64,000 bases of DNA from Arenibacter arenosicollis (GTDB taxonomy: Bacteria > Bacteroidota > Bacteroidia > Flavobacteriales > Flavobacteriaceae): positions 62,001 through 126,000 of the forward strand of contig NZ_JACLHY010000006.1 in the NCBI RefSeq assembly GCF_014397245.1, written 5' to 3'. The first letter of the stretch is position 1. Each line of letters starts with the position of its first letter. Shown here in pieces: positions 27,701 through 37,144 of this stretch. Below the pieces are notes generated by a model, which saw nothing but the letters and a program-made list of their open reading frames with translations, had not been told where the DNA came from and made no database searches. The position numbers were made by a program, and so were the translations under genes.

Positions 27701-28158
27701 TCATCGGTTTCAAAACGGCCCGATTTAAGGATGTAAATATCCTTTAAACCATCATTATTGATATCCACAACGGTCACCCCAGTAGGAAAACCTCCATTGC
27801 CTTGAGCATTGGCAGCTACACTTACATTTCTAAATTTTAAGCTTCCCAGATTAAGGAATAATTTATTGGTTCGCAGATTACTTACGAAATAAACATCCTG
27901 AAGTCCGTCGTTATTAAAATCCGCAACGGCAACACCTCCCCCATTATAAAAGTATTCATAATAAAAACCGTTCATGGTAGTGGTCTCCTGTAGCTTATTG
28001 TTAAAATTAATTCCAGTATCCTCTACTCCCAATACGGTATATAATTCCTGTACTTCCTCTTTCCCTTTTTTAGCTTCATTATCGGAACAGCTAAAGAACA
28101 ATAACCCAACAATTAATATAAAGGAGTTGAAAATTAATATCTCATTTTTCTGCCTCAT
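24781..28158 (-). CDS. CRTAC1-like FG-GAP/VCBS lipoprotein with ASPIC/UnbV domain
   Basis: About 1125 residues. I take the ATG at 28158, whose ATGA overlaps the stop of the upstream transporter gene; an in-frame start at 28200 would lie inside that gene. The lipobox (FFSC) then falls at Cys24. The protein is filled with FG-GAP/VCBS calcium-loop repeats (D-x-N/D-x-D-G blocks such as DFNNDGLQD and DYDRDGDLD), with an ASPIC/UnbV domain (GIGARIEV to VVWPDG) in the middle, then more repeats. Such proteins form surface beta-propellers and often accompany SusC/SusD loci in marine Bacteroidota. Likely role: surface binding of a substrate; enzymatic activity is not shown. Confidence 0.87.
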   Translation of the reverse strand: MRQKNEILIFNSFILIVGLLFFSCSDNEAKKGKEEVQELYTVLGVEDTGINFNNKLQETTTMNGFYYEYFYNGGGVAVADFNNDGLQDVYFVSNLRTNKLFLNLGSLKFRNVSVAANAQGNGGFPTGVTVVDINNDGLKDIYILKSGRFETDEPLRNLLLINKGMNKDNIPVFEEDAKSYGLDLPHYSTQASFFDYDRDGDLDMFLVNHNIEMYGIEETAEIMAGRSDKIGEKLYRNDDGMFVNVTQESGIISNNLGFGLGVAIGDLNNDGWPDVYVSNDYYEKDHLYLNNKNGTFTESSLESFNHMSTFSMGNDIADINNDGLLDIISLDMMAEDNFTQKTSMSGMNVAQFYNIENLGLHRQYMYNALQINNGRFPNTIIPAFSDIAQLADISSTDWSWAPLLLDMDNDGYKDLFVSNGIKMDFRNNDFAIYLEEKYQEGLRSRKVDLAKYVDDLLDKLPERKKENYFYLNGGDLKFNKLAVNQTATYSNGAAYADFDNDGDLDIIVNNTDDFAQLYRNNQSSNTFLKIVLKGPDKNIDGIGARIEVNANNKTFYAENYFSRGFQSAMASPIHFGLGDIKKLDSVKVVWPDGQYQILTNINANQEIIIQYAPEGKATFEKDKPDYAFQDITEEYGINFKHVENIYNDFSMESLMPHKMSQFGPCIAVADVNNDGLEDFYIGGAMGQSGVLYLQATDNMFESQPMESFELDKSQEDTGAIFLDADGDGDQDLYVVSGGNEKEAGNLFYLDRFYENDGKGKFIRNNHAIPEILGSGQVVKTLDYDRDGNLDLFIGSRLQPQNYGYPSKSLLLRNVSTNGNIVFEDVTDLAFPDLNDFGMVTDALWVDLDNDQYEELIIAQEWGNIQAFSFKNNKFHNISEPFGLNNNVGWWFSLAAADIDYDGDMDLIAGNLGLNYKYKASEQEPFHLYLNDFDQNNTNDIVLGYHEGEQMYPLRGRECSSGQMPFIKKKFQTYKDFGKASLREVYGEGLDNARHLAATNFASCILINEDNRHFSFTPLPNSVQISSVNKILTMQNDGVKNTDLILFGNLYGSEVETPRSDASYGHYLKGLDNGIYNNVPAKESGLYVQGDVRGASYIDLGKNYKKGLLVARNNEPLLLYQIPLKN

Positions 28159-29594
28159 ACCCCAACAAAGACTTTTTTCTTTTGGGAAGTATATACCCAA
28201 AATGCAATTGTAATGGCCAATGTTATTAGAGTGCCCCCTATATAGGAAATTTCGTTTGGCAATTGAAAACCTTCCGGGGCAATTAAAATATAGGTACTAC
28301 ATACCATAGTCATAAAAATTGCTGGTAATAGGGTAACCCAGTAAGCCTTATTTTCATATATCAAATAAGCCGTTATTGTCCAAAGCACGATCATGGCCAA
28401 GGTTTGGTTGCTCCAAGCAAAATAGCGCCATATTATTCCAAAGTCTATCTGTGTAAGTGCGAAGGCAATGATAAACAGCGGCAAACTAATAAGAAGCCTG
28501 TTCAATATTTTTTTTTGGTTGGACTTGAAAATATCGGACAGTATTAAACGAGCAGACCTAAATGCCGTATCGCCCGAGGTAATAGGGGCTGCAACAATTC
28601 CCAATAAAGCCAATACCCCGCCAATCTTACCCAACATGTTAAGTGATATTTCATTGGCAGCCCAGGCTGCATTGTTGTTGTTGGCGATCATTGCCCCATT
28701 TAATTCTTCCACATTTCCAAAAAAGGTCATAGCAGCTGCAGCCCAGATCAATGCTACGATTCCCTCCGTTACCATTGTTCCATAAAAAATCTTTCTTCCA
28801 AGTGTTTCGTTATTCATACAGCGTGCCATTAATGGAGACTGGGTAGCATGGAATCCGGAAATGGCACCACAGGCAATAGTTATAAATAGAATTGGAAACA
28901 ATGGAGTTGCCTCGGGGTCATTGGTCATATTTCTTAAATTACCGGGCACCAATTCAGGAATATTATAATCCCCAAAAAAAAGGGCAATTAATAGTCCAAC
29001 AGCCATAAGTAACATGGCCACTCCAAATATGGGGTAAAGCTTGCTTATTAATTTATCTATGGGCAGTAATGTGGAAAGGATGTAATAAACCAAGATAATG
29101 GCTACCCAAATCCAAACACTCCAGATATTCCCCGTCATACCATCGATTATTTTTGCGGGGCCCACCAAAAAAACGGTCCCTACGAATATCAAAAGTACTA
29201 CAGAGAAAAAGCGCATAAATTGTTTAGCGGTGGTACCAAGATATATTCCCACCACTTCACTAATACTCAAACCATCGTGCCTTATAGACAGCATTCCGGA
29301 AAAATAGTCGTGTACTGCCCCTGCAAAAATACTGCCCAGTACAATCCACAAAAAGGCTGCCGGTCCAAACATGGCACCTGCGATAGCACCAAAAATTGGC
29401 CCCAATCCAGCTATATTTAAAAATTGGATCAAAAAAACCTTCCAAGTGGGCAATGTCATAAAATCTACATCATCCCTAAGCCTAACGGCCGGGGTCTCCC
29501 TATCCTTATCCACGCCAAAAATACGTTCCACAAATTTTCCGTACGTAAAATAACCAAGTATTAAAGCTCCTATTGATAATACGAATGATATCAT
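28155..29594 (-). CDS. Carbon starvation protein CstA family transporter
   Basis: A 479-residue inner-membrane protein with about 13 hydrophobic helices matching the CstA family (segments YGKFVERIFGVD, LGPIFGAIAGAMFGPAAFLWI, GAISGFHATQSPLMARCM and SGDTAFRSARLILSD are characteristic). Characterised family members import peptides or pyruvate. It is shorter than E. coli CstA and belongs to the compact variant. Its position inside a SusCD operon, overlapping the CRTAC1 gene by 4 bp, suggests it carries the final product of periplasmic processing into the cytoplasm. Confidence 0.9.
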   Translation of the reverse strand: MISFVLSIGALILGYFTYGKFVERIFGVDKDRETPAVRLRDDVDFMTLPTWKVFLIQFLNIAGLGPIFGAIAGAMFGPAAFLWIVLGSIFAGAVHDYFSGMLSIRHDGLSISEVVGIYLGTTAKQFMRFFSVVLLIFVGTVFLVGPAKIIDGMTGNIWSVWIWVAIILVYYILSTLLPIDKLISKLYPIFGVAMLLMAVGLLIALFFGDYNIPELVPGNLRNMTNDPEATPLFPILFITIACGAISGFHATQSPLMARCMNNETLGRKIFYGTMVTEGIVALIWAAAAMTFFGNVEELNGAMIANNNNAAWAANEISLNMLGKIGGVLALLGIVAAPITSGDTAFRSARLILSDIFKSNQKKILNRLLISLPLFIIAFALTQIDFGIIWRYFAWSNQTLAMIVLWTITAYLIYENKAYWVTLLPAIFMTMVCSTYILIAPEGFQLPNEISYIGGTLITLAITIAFWVYTSQKKKVFVGV

Positions 29595-29652
29595 CTAAAT
29601 TATGTTTTATTTACTATTTTAAACTTATTGTAGGCCTATTCCCCCCACCCCT

Positions 29653-30771
29653 TTATTCCAATTCTTCCAAAAATTCGGATACTATATAAGCGTATGTATG
29701 CTTGCCCGAATTTGAAAACCGCAAAAGTTGAGCGTTAATTTGTGGATTAGTCATTACATTTTTTTCAATTGCAGTGAGGTAAACTTTGAGTTGATTTTTT
29801 GTCATTAGCTCCAAACTGCTGCCCAATAAGACCAAAACCTCAACGGGAGCCTGTTGAATATGATTTAACAACAAACTTCTATTGTTGATATCTACTGTAG
29901 CAAAACTTTCCCAAAAAGGCATTTGTAAGCTATCGCTTTCCCAGAACAATTTAGGAAGATTTTGTACAATATAGGTACGAACCATGGGAATACCCTCCTT
30001 GAAAATTTGTACTATTCGGTCCTTGTAATCAATATACTCTTCATTATTCAAAGACTTTAGCGCATACATTTGATAATCCTGCTCGTTGCTCATGAGCATA
30101 TAGCGCTTCATTTCTTTATCAAAGTTGGATGTGGTAAAATCCTGTAGTTCTGCCTTAATGGTTCCGTGCACAATATTCCATGCAACATAACAGGAATAAA
30201 GTGCCCCATCTACTACAGATTCCTTTACTTCGGTTATAGTGGCCCCCGCTTTGGCGTCTGCACCGTCGAGTTCAGAATCCTCGGGCTTTTCCACCAACTC
30301 ATCAATTTTCTTTCTTTTCAAAATTGAATTGTCATCCATTAATAAATGGTGCAATTTTTCATAATCCTGTTCCAAGAATTCCTCATGATCATGTTTCGTC
30401 AACGTCTGGCCCTCCACCTTATCATAACCAGCATACGCTCCCAATAAATTCCAATAAAGTGTAAGATACATTAATCTGCATTCGCCATCTGCACAGACCG
30501 GAGTACAAATATCCGCTGTATAAAGTACTGGTCTATTCTGCGTGGTAACAAGGATATCAACATTCTGATTGCCCAAAGTCTCTACTTCAATAAAATATGG
30601 GGTTGGTTTATTTTTTAACACCATACCCTCCTGCCATTCCAATGCAAAGAACTCCGGTTTTTTGCTCAGCGTTTTATGTTGGGAAACACTTGTAAGAATA
30701 ACGTCTGTTTTTTGAGTCCATACAAGTCCCAATCCACAAAATAGTAATGTAGTTATTATTATTTTCATCAT
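29653..30771 (-). CDS. Secreted FMN_bind-like redox partner protein, copy 1
   Basis: A 372-residue exported protein (signal peptide to about residue 19). It has a cysteine cluster Cys89, Cys93 and Cys98 in a CTPVC-x4-C pattern, a YWNLLGAY segment, TKHDHEEF and an AGAT motif at 175-178 in an ADAKAGATIT context. The latter resembles the S/T-GAT site where FMN_bind domains of NqrC and RnfG carry covalent FMN. A helical repeat C-terminus follows. It is paralogous to the protein at 44920, and both lie beside a FAD oxidoreductase gene (here 42 bp downstream of it). Inferred role: electron carrier for that enzyme. No family name is certain. Confidence 0.7.
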   Translation of the reverse strand: MMKIIITTLLFCGLGLVWTQKTDVILTSVSQHKTLSKKPEFFALEWQEGMVLKNKPTPYFIEVETLGNQNVDILVTTQNRPVLYTADICTPVCADGECRLMYLTLYWNLLGAYAGYDKVEGQTLTKHDHEEFLEQDYEKLHHLLMDDNSILKRKKIDELVEKPEDSELDGADAKAGATITEVKESVVDGALYSCYVAWNIVHGTIKAELQDFTTSNFDKEMKRYMLMSNEQDYQMYALKSLNNEEYIDYKDRIVQIFKEGIPMVRTYIVQNLPKLFWESDSLQMPFWESFATVDINNRSLLLNHIQQAPVEVLVLLGSSLELMTKNQLKVYLTAIEKNVMTNPQINAQLLRFSNSGKHTYAYIVSEFLEELE

Positions 30772-30813
30772 GATTTACATACTTCTTTCATGGAACAAGA
30801 TGGGCTTCAAAAA

Positions 30814-32601
30814 CTATTTCTTGGATTCTGGAATAGGTGTATATTTTTGTTTTTCTATAAGAGCCATATATTCATCCAAATACCCCGTATAAATATCCCT
30901 AGGATTAACATCGTACTTTTTACAAAGTGATGCTGCAAAACCTACAGCGGCACCCATTTGTCCAGTTGTCCTCATTACTCTTGGTCCACCCAGGCCAACA
31001 TGGGAAGTACTGAAATTCCTACCGGCCATAAACAAATTACTTATATTTTTTGAATACAAGCTTCTGTATGGGATATAATATTTAGGAGTCTTATAAAATA
31101 GCGCTTCAGAAATAAAGTCAGGATTTTTCACATCCTCCAATACGGTCTGATAATGTACGTCCACCTCCCTTGTTTCCTCCACTACACCATCAGGGAAAGA
31201 GCGGCCGGATTTGGCATCGTTTAATGTAAAAATATAATCTCCCACCAATCTTCTGGATTCTCGTTTACCAACTAGATAAGATACCCATTCCAATTTTCGA
31301 TTGGCATTTTCAGGTAATTTTTTGGCATTGCCGAAAGAACCATAAATAGCCCTTAGCATATGATCGCGGATTTCCTCGGCATCGTCTATTTGATTAAGAT
31401 CATTACGGCTAAACTCCCACTGCCATTCTCCCTTGACTTTGGCATAATCCCTGGCCACTGGCATTGCCCAAGGTACCTCAGGGAATTTTTCCTGCTGGTC
31501 CGCTTCATAGGAACGCCAAAGCACTGAAGATCCCATTACAGCATTATCTGGTTGTTTTGGACTCCATAATTCCCCATGCTCTTTCCATTCTTCCCCATAT
31601 TGATCAACACTTTCCCGTCCATAAGAAAATTCTGCGCCGGCCCAAAAACCTATCCAACCATCTCCAGTTGAATCCACAAAAAGTGGCGCCTCAAAGCGAA
31701 TGCGTTCTCCTGATGCTGTTTGACGAGCATCTACATAACTGATTCTATTTTCAACAGCTTTTGCATCGTAAGCCCTCCAATTTAAAAAGAGTGATATATT
31801 CTCATAACTTTTTACATTGTTATCCCTTTTTATTTGGTCTTTATGTGCTTCGGGAGATCCATTGGGATAATGTTCCGTATCCAACTTCTTAAGGATCCGT
31901 TCAAAATTACCATATATACCCAAGGTATGTACCCTAATTTCGCTACTGGCATTACCTCCCAAAACAGGTCGGTCGTGAATTAGCGCCACCTGTAGCCCTT
32001 GCTCTGCGGCCGCTATAGCTGCTGCGCAACCAGCAATTCCTCCGCCTACAACAACTAGGTCATATTTCTTGGCAACTTTGGGTGCCAACGGCTCCATAAC
32101 AACAGTTTTCCGCCAAGTAGCCAACTTATTCATGGATGAAGGTGGTTCAACGTCAGAAGTAGTAAAATAGATGGCATCACATCGACCGTTAAAACCTGTA
32201 AGATCTACAAGTTCCAAAGTATTTTTTTTATTCGTTATCTGAACAGCTCCGGCATATTCCCAACCCCAACCAGAACGAAGGCCTAGTGTATTTTCCAACA
32301 CCAAGCCATTTACCTTTATCTGGAATTTTCCCGGTGCTTCCCATTCTCCCGGCACCCAATTCTTGGTTCGTGCCCAAACCTTATATTCGCCATTCTTTTT
32401 GAAATTTACTTGGGTTTGCGCATTTTCCACAGGTACACCCATGCCATGGGCCTGAAGATAGGAAGAACCCATTTGTTCAATGAATTGGGGGTCAACGACC
32501 CACCCCCCTTTATCGTCAAAACTTTCCGCTTCCAGCAATAAATCTTGGGAAATCGTTAAATTTATACTGAAGAAGCACAAAGTTAAAATCAAATATTTCA
32601 T
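30814..32601 (-). CDS. Secreted FAD-dependent oxidoreductase with golvesin/CBM-like domain, copy 1
   Basis: A 595-residue exported flavoenzyme. After the signal peptide (1-19) comes a jelly-roll domain (about 20-150, YKVWARTKNW) like golvesin or CBM35 carbohydrate-binding modules. Then a FAD_oxidored domain begins with GGGIAG (186-191), followed by VLGGNASSEIRVH and, near the end, SLYSKNISNLFMAGRN with GPRVMRT. The family oxidises alcohol or sugar-like substrates in polysaccharide and inositol catabolism. The same LGGNASSEIR and SLYSKNI..L blocks recur in the second flavoenzyme at 42971. Part of the SusCD operon; probable partner is the FMN_bind-like protein downstream. Confidence 0.85.
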   Translation of the reverse strand: MKYLILTLCFFSINLTISQDLLLEAESFDDKGGWVVDPQFIEQMGSSYLQAHGMGVPVENAQTQVNFKKNGEYKVWARTKNWVPGEWEAPGKFQIKVNGLVLENTLGLRSGWGWEYAGAVQITNKKNTLELVDLTGFNGRCDAIYFTTSDVEPPSSMNKLATWRKTVVMEPLAPKVAKKYDLVVVGGGIAGCAAAIAAAEQGLQVALIHDRPVLGGNASSEIRVHTLGIYGNFERILKKLDTEHYPNGSPEAHKDQIKRDNNVKSYENISLFLNWRAYDAKAVENRISYVDARQTASGERIRFEAPLFVDSTGDGWIGFWAGAEFSYGRESVDQYGEEWKEHGELWSPKQPDNAVMGSSVLWRSYEADQQEKFPEVPWAMPVARDYAKVKGEWQWEFSRNDLNQIDDAEEIRDHMLRAIYGSFGNAKKLPENANRKLEWVSYLVGKRESRRLVGDYIFTLNDAKSGRSFPDGVVEETREVDVHYQTVLEDVKNPDFISEALFYKTPKYYIPYRSLYSKNISNLFMAGRNFSTSHVGLGGPRVMRTTGQMGAAVGFAASLCKKYDVNPRDIYTGYLDEYMALIEKQKYTPIPESKK

Positions 32602-32698
32602 ATCTATTTATATTAATTATTTAAAAAAAACGGGTTTGCTCATGAGGTGATAGGTGATTGGTTCCCTAATACATTTCCTCCTTAAATATTACACTATT

Positions 32699-35227
32699 TT
32701 ACTTATATTCCAACCAAGCTGTTGACATACAGTCCTTATCAGCAACAATTCTTATCCACCTGGACTGAAAATTATCGGGAAAATCATAATAATAATCTTC
32801 TCCACCCTTAATGGTTACTTCTTTAAAGGTCATCCAAGGACCATGGCCTATGGGTTCCACTTCTATTTTATATGTAACCGAAATGTTGGATTGATTGGAT
32901 ATTTTAATGCTTTTTTGATCATAAAACCCGATCAAATAAGGATCGCTGGGCTCATTGGCCTTTACGGTAGAATCTTTCCATGGTCCACCCTCTCCAACCG
33001 GTTTACCCAATTTCCATAAATCATCTATTGCTCCTGCCCATACCTTTGCCTTGCCATCTTTTGATTGAATTATATGCTCGTTGGGTTCCGCAAAATCTGA
33101 TGAGATACCGGTTAAAACCAACAATCCGCGATAGGAGGCGTAATCATGAATTAGCATATTATGTGACGACACTGGACGTATTTTAGCAAAACCATCAGCA
33201 TTTTCGGCTGGTAATTCATAAAAGGTACCTGAGCAGTTTAATAGATCTCGCTCAGTAGAGACCTCGCGACAAATTCGAAGTGCACCATTGTCCATTCCCT
33301 CTTTAAAATCATCACTGCCTTTAGGTAATCTCCAACGTCTCCCTTTGTCATCCACTATCAAAACCGAAGCATCGTCCGTGGTCAATACATTTTTAGGTAT
33401 TGCCACCTTTTCTCTCATAAATTCTACTATTTTATTATCCTCCTTTTTAACCAAGTTCAGTAATGAATCCAACTCATAGTATCCCGTTTCCCGGAATCCT
33501 TCTTTGGAAATATCGCCTGCCAATACTCCCAAGGTACGCCTATTATCCCCTAAAGCCCATAGCAACCCGCCAGTGGCATTATTGTCCGATATATCAACAA
33601 TACCCCTGAACATGGAATTTGGGGTATTTATCCTGCTATCTTTGTCGCCATAGAAAAAATGAACGGTGGCCTTTGTAGCTTTATTTGGTTTTATGCGTAC
33701 CCACTCACCAGTTTCGTTATCTTGAAACATAATATGCTTGGACTCACCAGCTGACACATTAACCGACTTTAATGGCGTCCAAGAACCGTTTCCCTCCTTA
33801 TCCACTTCAAAAGAAAACGAAACCGATGTGGCGCCTTCATTCTTGATCCATGCCGATCTATTTTCCCAACCTGTAAAAAGAAAGGGCTCCGAAAATTCAT
33901 TGGCCCTGACTTCTTCGGAAATCCAAACGGCACCTTCCGCTGTATTGGGCCCCAATTCATCTGGTTTATTCAGGGATGTAAACCAAAGGTTGGAATTGGA
34001 TTCACCCGGACCTATTAACTCCCCTTTCTGCCTGCGAGTGTTTAAAAATTCTTTTTGTGCAGAATCGTCACAACCAAAGACCAACTGATCGTTCCATCTA
34101 CTAAAATCCCCGATTACCTTTAGATAAGCCGAACGAGGTCTAATTCCAGCAGAATTCTCGGCAGTAAATTTTTCTGGAAAATGCCAGAACAGACCATGCA
34201 TAGTCATTAAAAACTCTGGCACTTCATCCGTTCCTATATTTCTGATCCTGGGCCATTCTGTGTTCCAACCGTGCGCTCCGTCGTAAGAGTGACTTGCTTT
34301 GGGCAGCCTGTAATAATCCCATCCAGTCTTAGGATTTCGAACACCCACCAGAACGGATTTAAAGTCCCAACCTGTGGCCCAAATGGGGTCATTTTCCGGG
34401 TCTTTATTGCCGTAAATACCACCTGGTCCAGTAACTTCTACGAATTGGTTTCGTCTTACCACCTTCCAATCCTTACCATCCCACTCCGACAATGAACCTG
34501 ATTCAACATCAAATTTTCCTAAGGCTGCTTGATTGGCCTCCCCATTGTTGCTATACACCATGACTCCCTGTCCCGAATAAAGTCCCTTTCCATGAGCACC
34601 TGGTAATAAGGGGCCAAATTGATGCAAATCACTTGCTTTTCGGAGTGCATTGGCATCTGGATAAAGGGTTGTGGATTCTAAGCTGTTTACATCTACCTCA
34701 TAAAATCCTTCCTCCATGGTAGCATAATAGATCTTACCCTCCGGATCAGATAAATGACGTGCATTTCCAGTATGCCTACCTGGCATTTTATCATAAGGGA
34801 TTACATTTACTTTTCCAGTTTGGTCAACGGCATAGGGACCAATAAATAATTGTTTACTTTCCGAGTGCACCATACGGTTGGCAGGTGTACCCCCAATACT
34901 TTCTTCCCTTACTTCTTGATCCAAATCTGAATTTATTGCATACAATTTATCCGAGGAACCATTCGGCTTATGAGGTCCATAGGTTACGACCCATAATTTA
35001 TCCGCCCAAGGTACTACCGCCCCGGTTCCGCATTCTCCTTCTAAATTATACATGGCCAGATGAGGATATATCCCACTGACAGACAAATATTTACCTATCT
35101 TCTCTTCTGTTTCATTTTCTTCTATCTTATTTTTGCATGATAGTGAACAACATAACAACAAAATGGCACCTAGATAAATAAAATTGATTTTTATAACTTT
35201 TATCATTGCGTATTTCTGTTTTACCAC
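32699..35227 (-). CDS. Large lipoprotein, probable beta-propeller, function unknown
   Basis: An 842-residue lipoprotein (lipobox LSC around residue 31; Met8 at 35206 is an alternative start). The body is beta-rich with repeated Trp/Gly strand segments (VVPWADKLWVVTYG, GKIYYATMEEGFYEVD, LLVLTGIS), suggestive of a propeller, and ends with two similar modules containing G.G.W.....V.V..GE (near 485-520 and 800-842) that look like beta-sandwiches. No catalytic motif is recognisable. It follows the SusD gene after a strong palindrome and precedes the FAD oxidoreductase, so a surface or periplasmic substrate-handling role is inferred. Confidence 0.72.
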   Translation of the reverse strand: MVKQKYAMIKVIKINFIYLGAILLLCCSLSCKNKIEENETEEKIGKYLSVSGIYPHLAMYNLEGECGTGAVVPWADKLWVVTYGPHKPNGSSDKLYAINSDLDQEVREESIGGTPANRMVHSESKQLFIGPYAVDQTGKVNVIPYDKMPGRHTGNARHLSDPEGKIYYATMEEGFYEVDVNSLESTTLYPDANALRKASDLHQFGPLLPGAHGKGLYSGQGVMVYSNNGEANQAALGKFDVESGSLSEWDGKDWKVVRRNQFVEVTGPGGIYGNKDPENDPIWATGWDFKSVLVGVRNPKTGWDYYRLPKASHSYDGAHGWNTEWPRIRNIGTDEVPEFLMTMHGLFWHFPEKFTAENSAGIRPRSAYLKVIGDFSRWNDQLVFGCDDSAQKEFLNTRRQKGELIGPGESNSNLWFTSLNKPDELGPNTAEGAVWISEEVRANEFSEPFLFTGWENRSAWIKNEGATSVSFSFEVDKEGNGSWTPLKSVNVSAGESKHIMFQDNETGEWVRIKPNKATKATVHFFYGDKDSRINTPNSMFRGIVDISDNNATGGLLWALGDNRRTLGVLAGDISKEGFRETGYYELDSLLNLVKKEDNKIVEFMREKVAIPKNVLTTDDASVLIVDDKGRRWRLPKGSDDFKEGMDNGALRICREVSTERDLLNCSGTFYELPAENADGFAKIRPVSSHNMLIHDYASYRGLLVLTGISSDFAEPNEHIIQSKDGKAKVWAGAIDDLWKLGKPVGEGGPWKDSTVKANEPSDPYLIGFYDQKSIKISNQSNISVTYKIEVEPIGHGPWMTFKEVTIKGGEDYYYDFPDNFQSRWIRIVADKDCMSTAWLEYK

Positions 35228-35340
35228 GTTAAAGTCCCTTCAATGAACCTAACTAAATTAAAAATCGAAAAATTAGACTTGTAATAGCCATTTCTCTAAT
35301 AGCTATCCACAATACTTATTTTTTGAAAACTCAATAAAAG

Positions 35341-35374
35341 AAATCCCTGGAAATAGTACTATTCCCAGGGATTT
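35341..35374 (-). terminator. 34-bp near-perfect palindrome after the SusD gene
   Basis: A 17-bp inverted repeat with one mismatched position, centred on AATAGTACTATT, just after the SusD stop codon. On the minus strand it is followed by CTTTTATTG. It could partly terminate the sigma/FecR/SusCD transcript or stabilise its 3' end, lowering expression of the downstream oxidoreductase genes. Confidence 0.7.
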
Positions 35375-35379
35375 AAATA

Positions 35380-37134
35380 TTAATAACCTGAATTTTGAGT
35401 CAAATTGGAGTTCAATAAACGCTCGGAGGCCGGTATAGGCCACAAATATTGACGTTCTGGGAAATTTATGGTATTCAGGGACCTACAAAGTCCGGCATTC
35501 AACAAGGCCGAAAAATCAGGTAAACCGTCCTCGCCTATTTCTGGAGTCATTCCCCAGAACCATAGACCCGGATTTACTACATTATCCATTAATGGTCCTG
35601 TTGGAGGAACCGTCACGTTTCCGTCTGTGGCTACATTCAACATACCATAGGAAGTCCCCGTAAGTGCCTTTTCCGCCAATCTCCACCGTATAAGATCCAT
35701 ATACCGTCTGCCTTCAAAGGCAAGTTCTGCACGCCTTTCACTTCTTACTTTACGACGTAGTTCATCTTGATCTGTAGTGGTTACTGCTGGATTAGGAATG
35801 CCGGAATTAGCGTATGCCCGATCACGTACCTCATTTAATGCCCCAAGAACACTAGCGTCAATCTGATTCAATTCAATTTTTGCCTCAGCGTACATCAATA
35901 AAACATCCGCATATCTAATAACAATTAAATCCGGATCTGTAAGATAGTCCTTCCAGTCCTCGTCCACGCCCTTTTTCCAGGCCAATCCATTAAAGGAAGC
36001 AAAGGCCGCAACAGATTGGGTATCATTGTTTTTTATGAGACTATTAGAAGCAAAATCAATAACCTCTTTTTTTGTAGGGTTTGGTGTGTATTCCAGACCT
36101 ATAAAGTTAGAACCATCACTTGGAGACAATCCATCTCCATCTTCCAACGAACCAAAAGGTACAATGGTCATACTACATCTAGGATCTCTATTCTTGAATG
36201 GATTTTGAGGATCAAACAAAGGGGATTCATCAACTGGTAAACCATCAATACATTCGAAAGAGGCCAACAATTCCCAGGTAGGATTTCTTGCTCCCCACCC
36301 TCCATGGTTTCGTGGCAAATAATCTCGGACGTTGTCGTTTCTAATCTCATTTAGGTCTGCATTCCGTGGAATATGAAAGATGGTTTCCTTAGTATTTTTG
36401 GTACTGGACACAAAAAGTTCCTCAAAATTAGGATAAAGCTCGTATTCACCTAAATCCATACAATCCTCCGCCGCTTCTGCTGCTGTGGCATTATCTCCCA
36501 TGTATAGGGCAATCCTAGCCTTCATGGCATAGGCCGCTCCCTTTGTCGCGTACTTTAAACCGCCATAAGATACTGGCAGATTAAGGGCTGCATCATCATA
36601 ATAGGCATAAATTCTTTGAAGTATTTCATCCTTATTTGTTCTACCTATTTCGAAAGATTCATCAACTGTAAGTTCCTCTTCATAAAAAGGAACATCACCG
36701 TAATGGGAAATAAGATATGACCAGTAAGATGCCCTTAAAAAATTAGCTTCAGCCTTAAATAACTTGGTATCATCTGCGGTTAGAATATCCTGTGTTTCCA
36801 ATTTTTCAATTACCACCAATATTCTAGTAATGGCTTTGTACATATTGGACCAATTGGTAGACGCTGTTCCGTATTCCGAGGAAACCGTTCCTGCTTTAAT
36901 ATCATCCAAGGCATCTCTTCTTTGCCAGTCATCAGTCCATCCTGCAGCAGATTGGTCCTCTGGCCAAAATACTTCTCTATATCCCTCATTCAAGGATTGC
37001 CTGAATTGATCTTTATTCTGATACCAACTTCCCGAACTGGCCGCATCCTCCTGCACCAAATCCAACTCAGTACATGAATATCCCAAAAGCAGGAACCCAA
37101 TACCAAAAATTGTTTTATATATATAGTTTTTCAT
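35380..37134 (-). CDS. RagB/SusD family nutrient-binding lipoprotein
   Basis: A 584-residue surface lipoprotein with lipobox Cys21 (GYSC). It has the SusD fold signatures: N-terminal W-NKDQFRQSLNEGY, the TPR-forming helices including FLRASYWSYLISHYGDVPF, the DLIVIRYADVLLMYAEAKIELN motif (here written in two parts, DLIVIRYADVLLMYAEA and KIELN) and the C-terminal RRAELAFEGRRYMDLIRW and YLWPIPASE. SusD proteins lid the SusC channel and bind the imported nutrient. It is encoded 10 bp after the SusC gene. Confidence 0.95.
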   Translation of the reverse strand: MKNYIYKTIFGIGFLLLGYSCTELDLVQEDAASSGSWYQNKDQFRQSLNEGYREVFWPEDQSAAGWTDDWQRRDALDDIKAGTVSSEYGTASTNWSNMYKAITRILVVIEKLETQDILTADDTKLFKAEANFLRASYWSYLISHYGDVPFYEEELTVDESFEIGRTNKDEILQRIYAYYDDAALNLPVSYGGLKYATKGAAYAMKARIALYMGDNATAAEAAEDCMDLGEYELYPNFEELFVSSTKNTKETIFHIPRNADLNEIRNDNVRDYLPRNHGGWGARNPTWELLASFECIDGLPVDESPLFDPQNPFKNRDPRCSMTIVPFGSLEDGDGLSPSDGSNFIGLEYTPNPTKKEVIDFASNSLIKNNDTQSVAAFASFNGLAWKKGVDEDWKDYLTDPDLIVIRYADVLLMYAEAKIELNQIDASVLGALNEVRDRAYANSGIPNPAVTTTDQDELRRKVRSERRAELAFEGRRYMDLIRWRLAEKALTGTSYGMLNVATDGNVTVPPTGPLMDNVVNPGLWFWGMTPEIGEDGLPDFSALLNAGLCRSLNTINFPERQYLWPIPASERLLNSNLTQNSGY

Positions 37135-37144
37135 TTTTATAAGT

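Noticed and set aside
28159-28200. N-terminal extension of the CRTAC1-like lipoprotein
   Set aside because: It would lie inside the upstream transporter gene and displace the signal peptide; the ATGA overlap start gives a normal lipobox.
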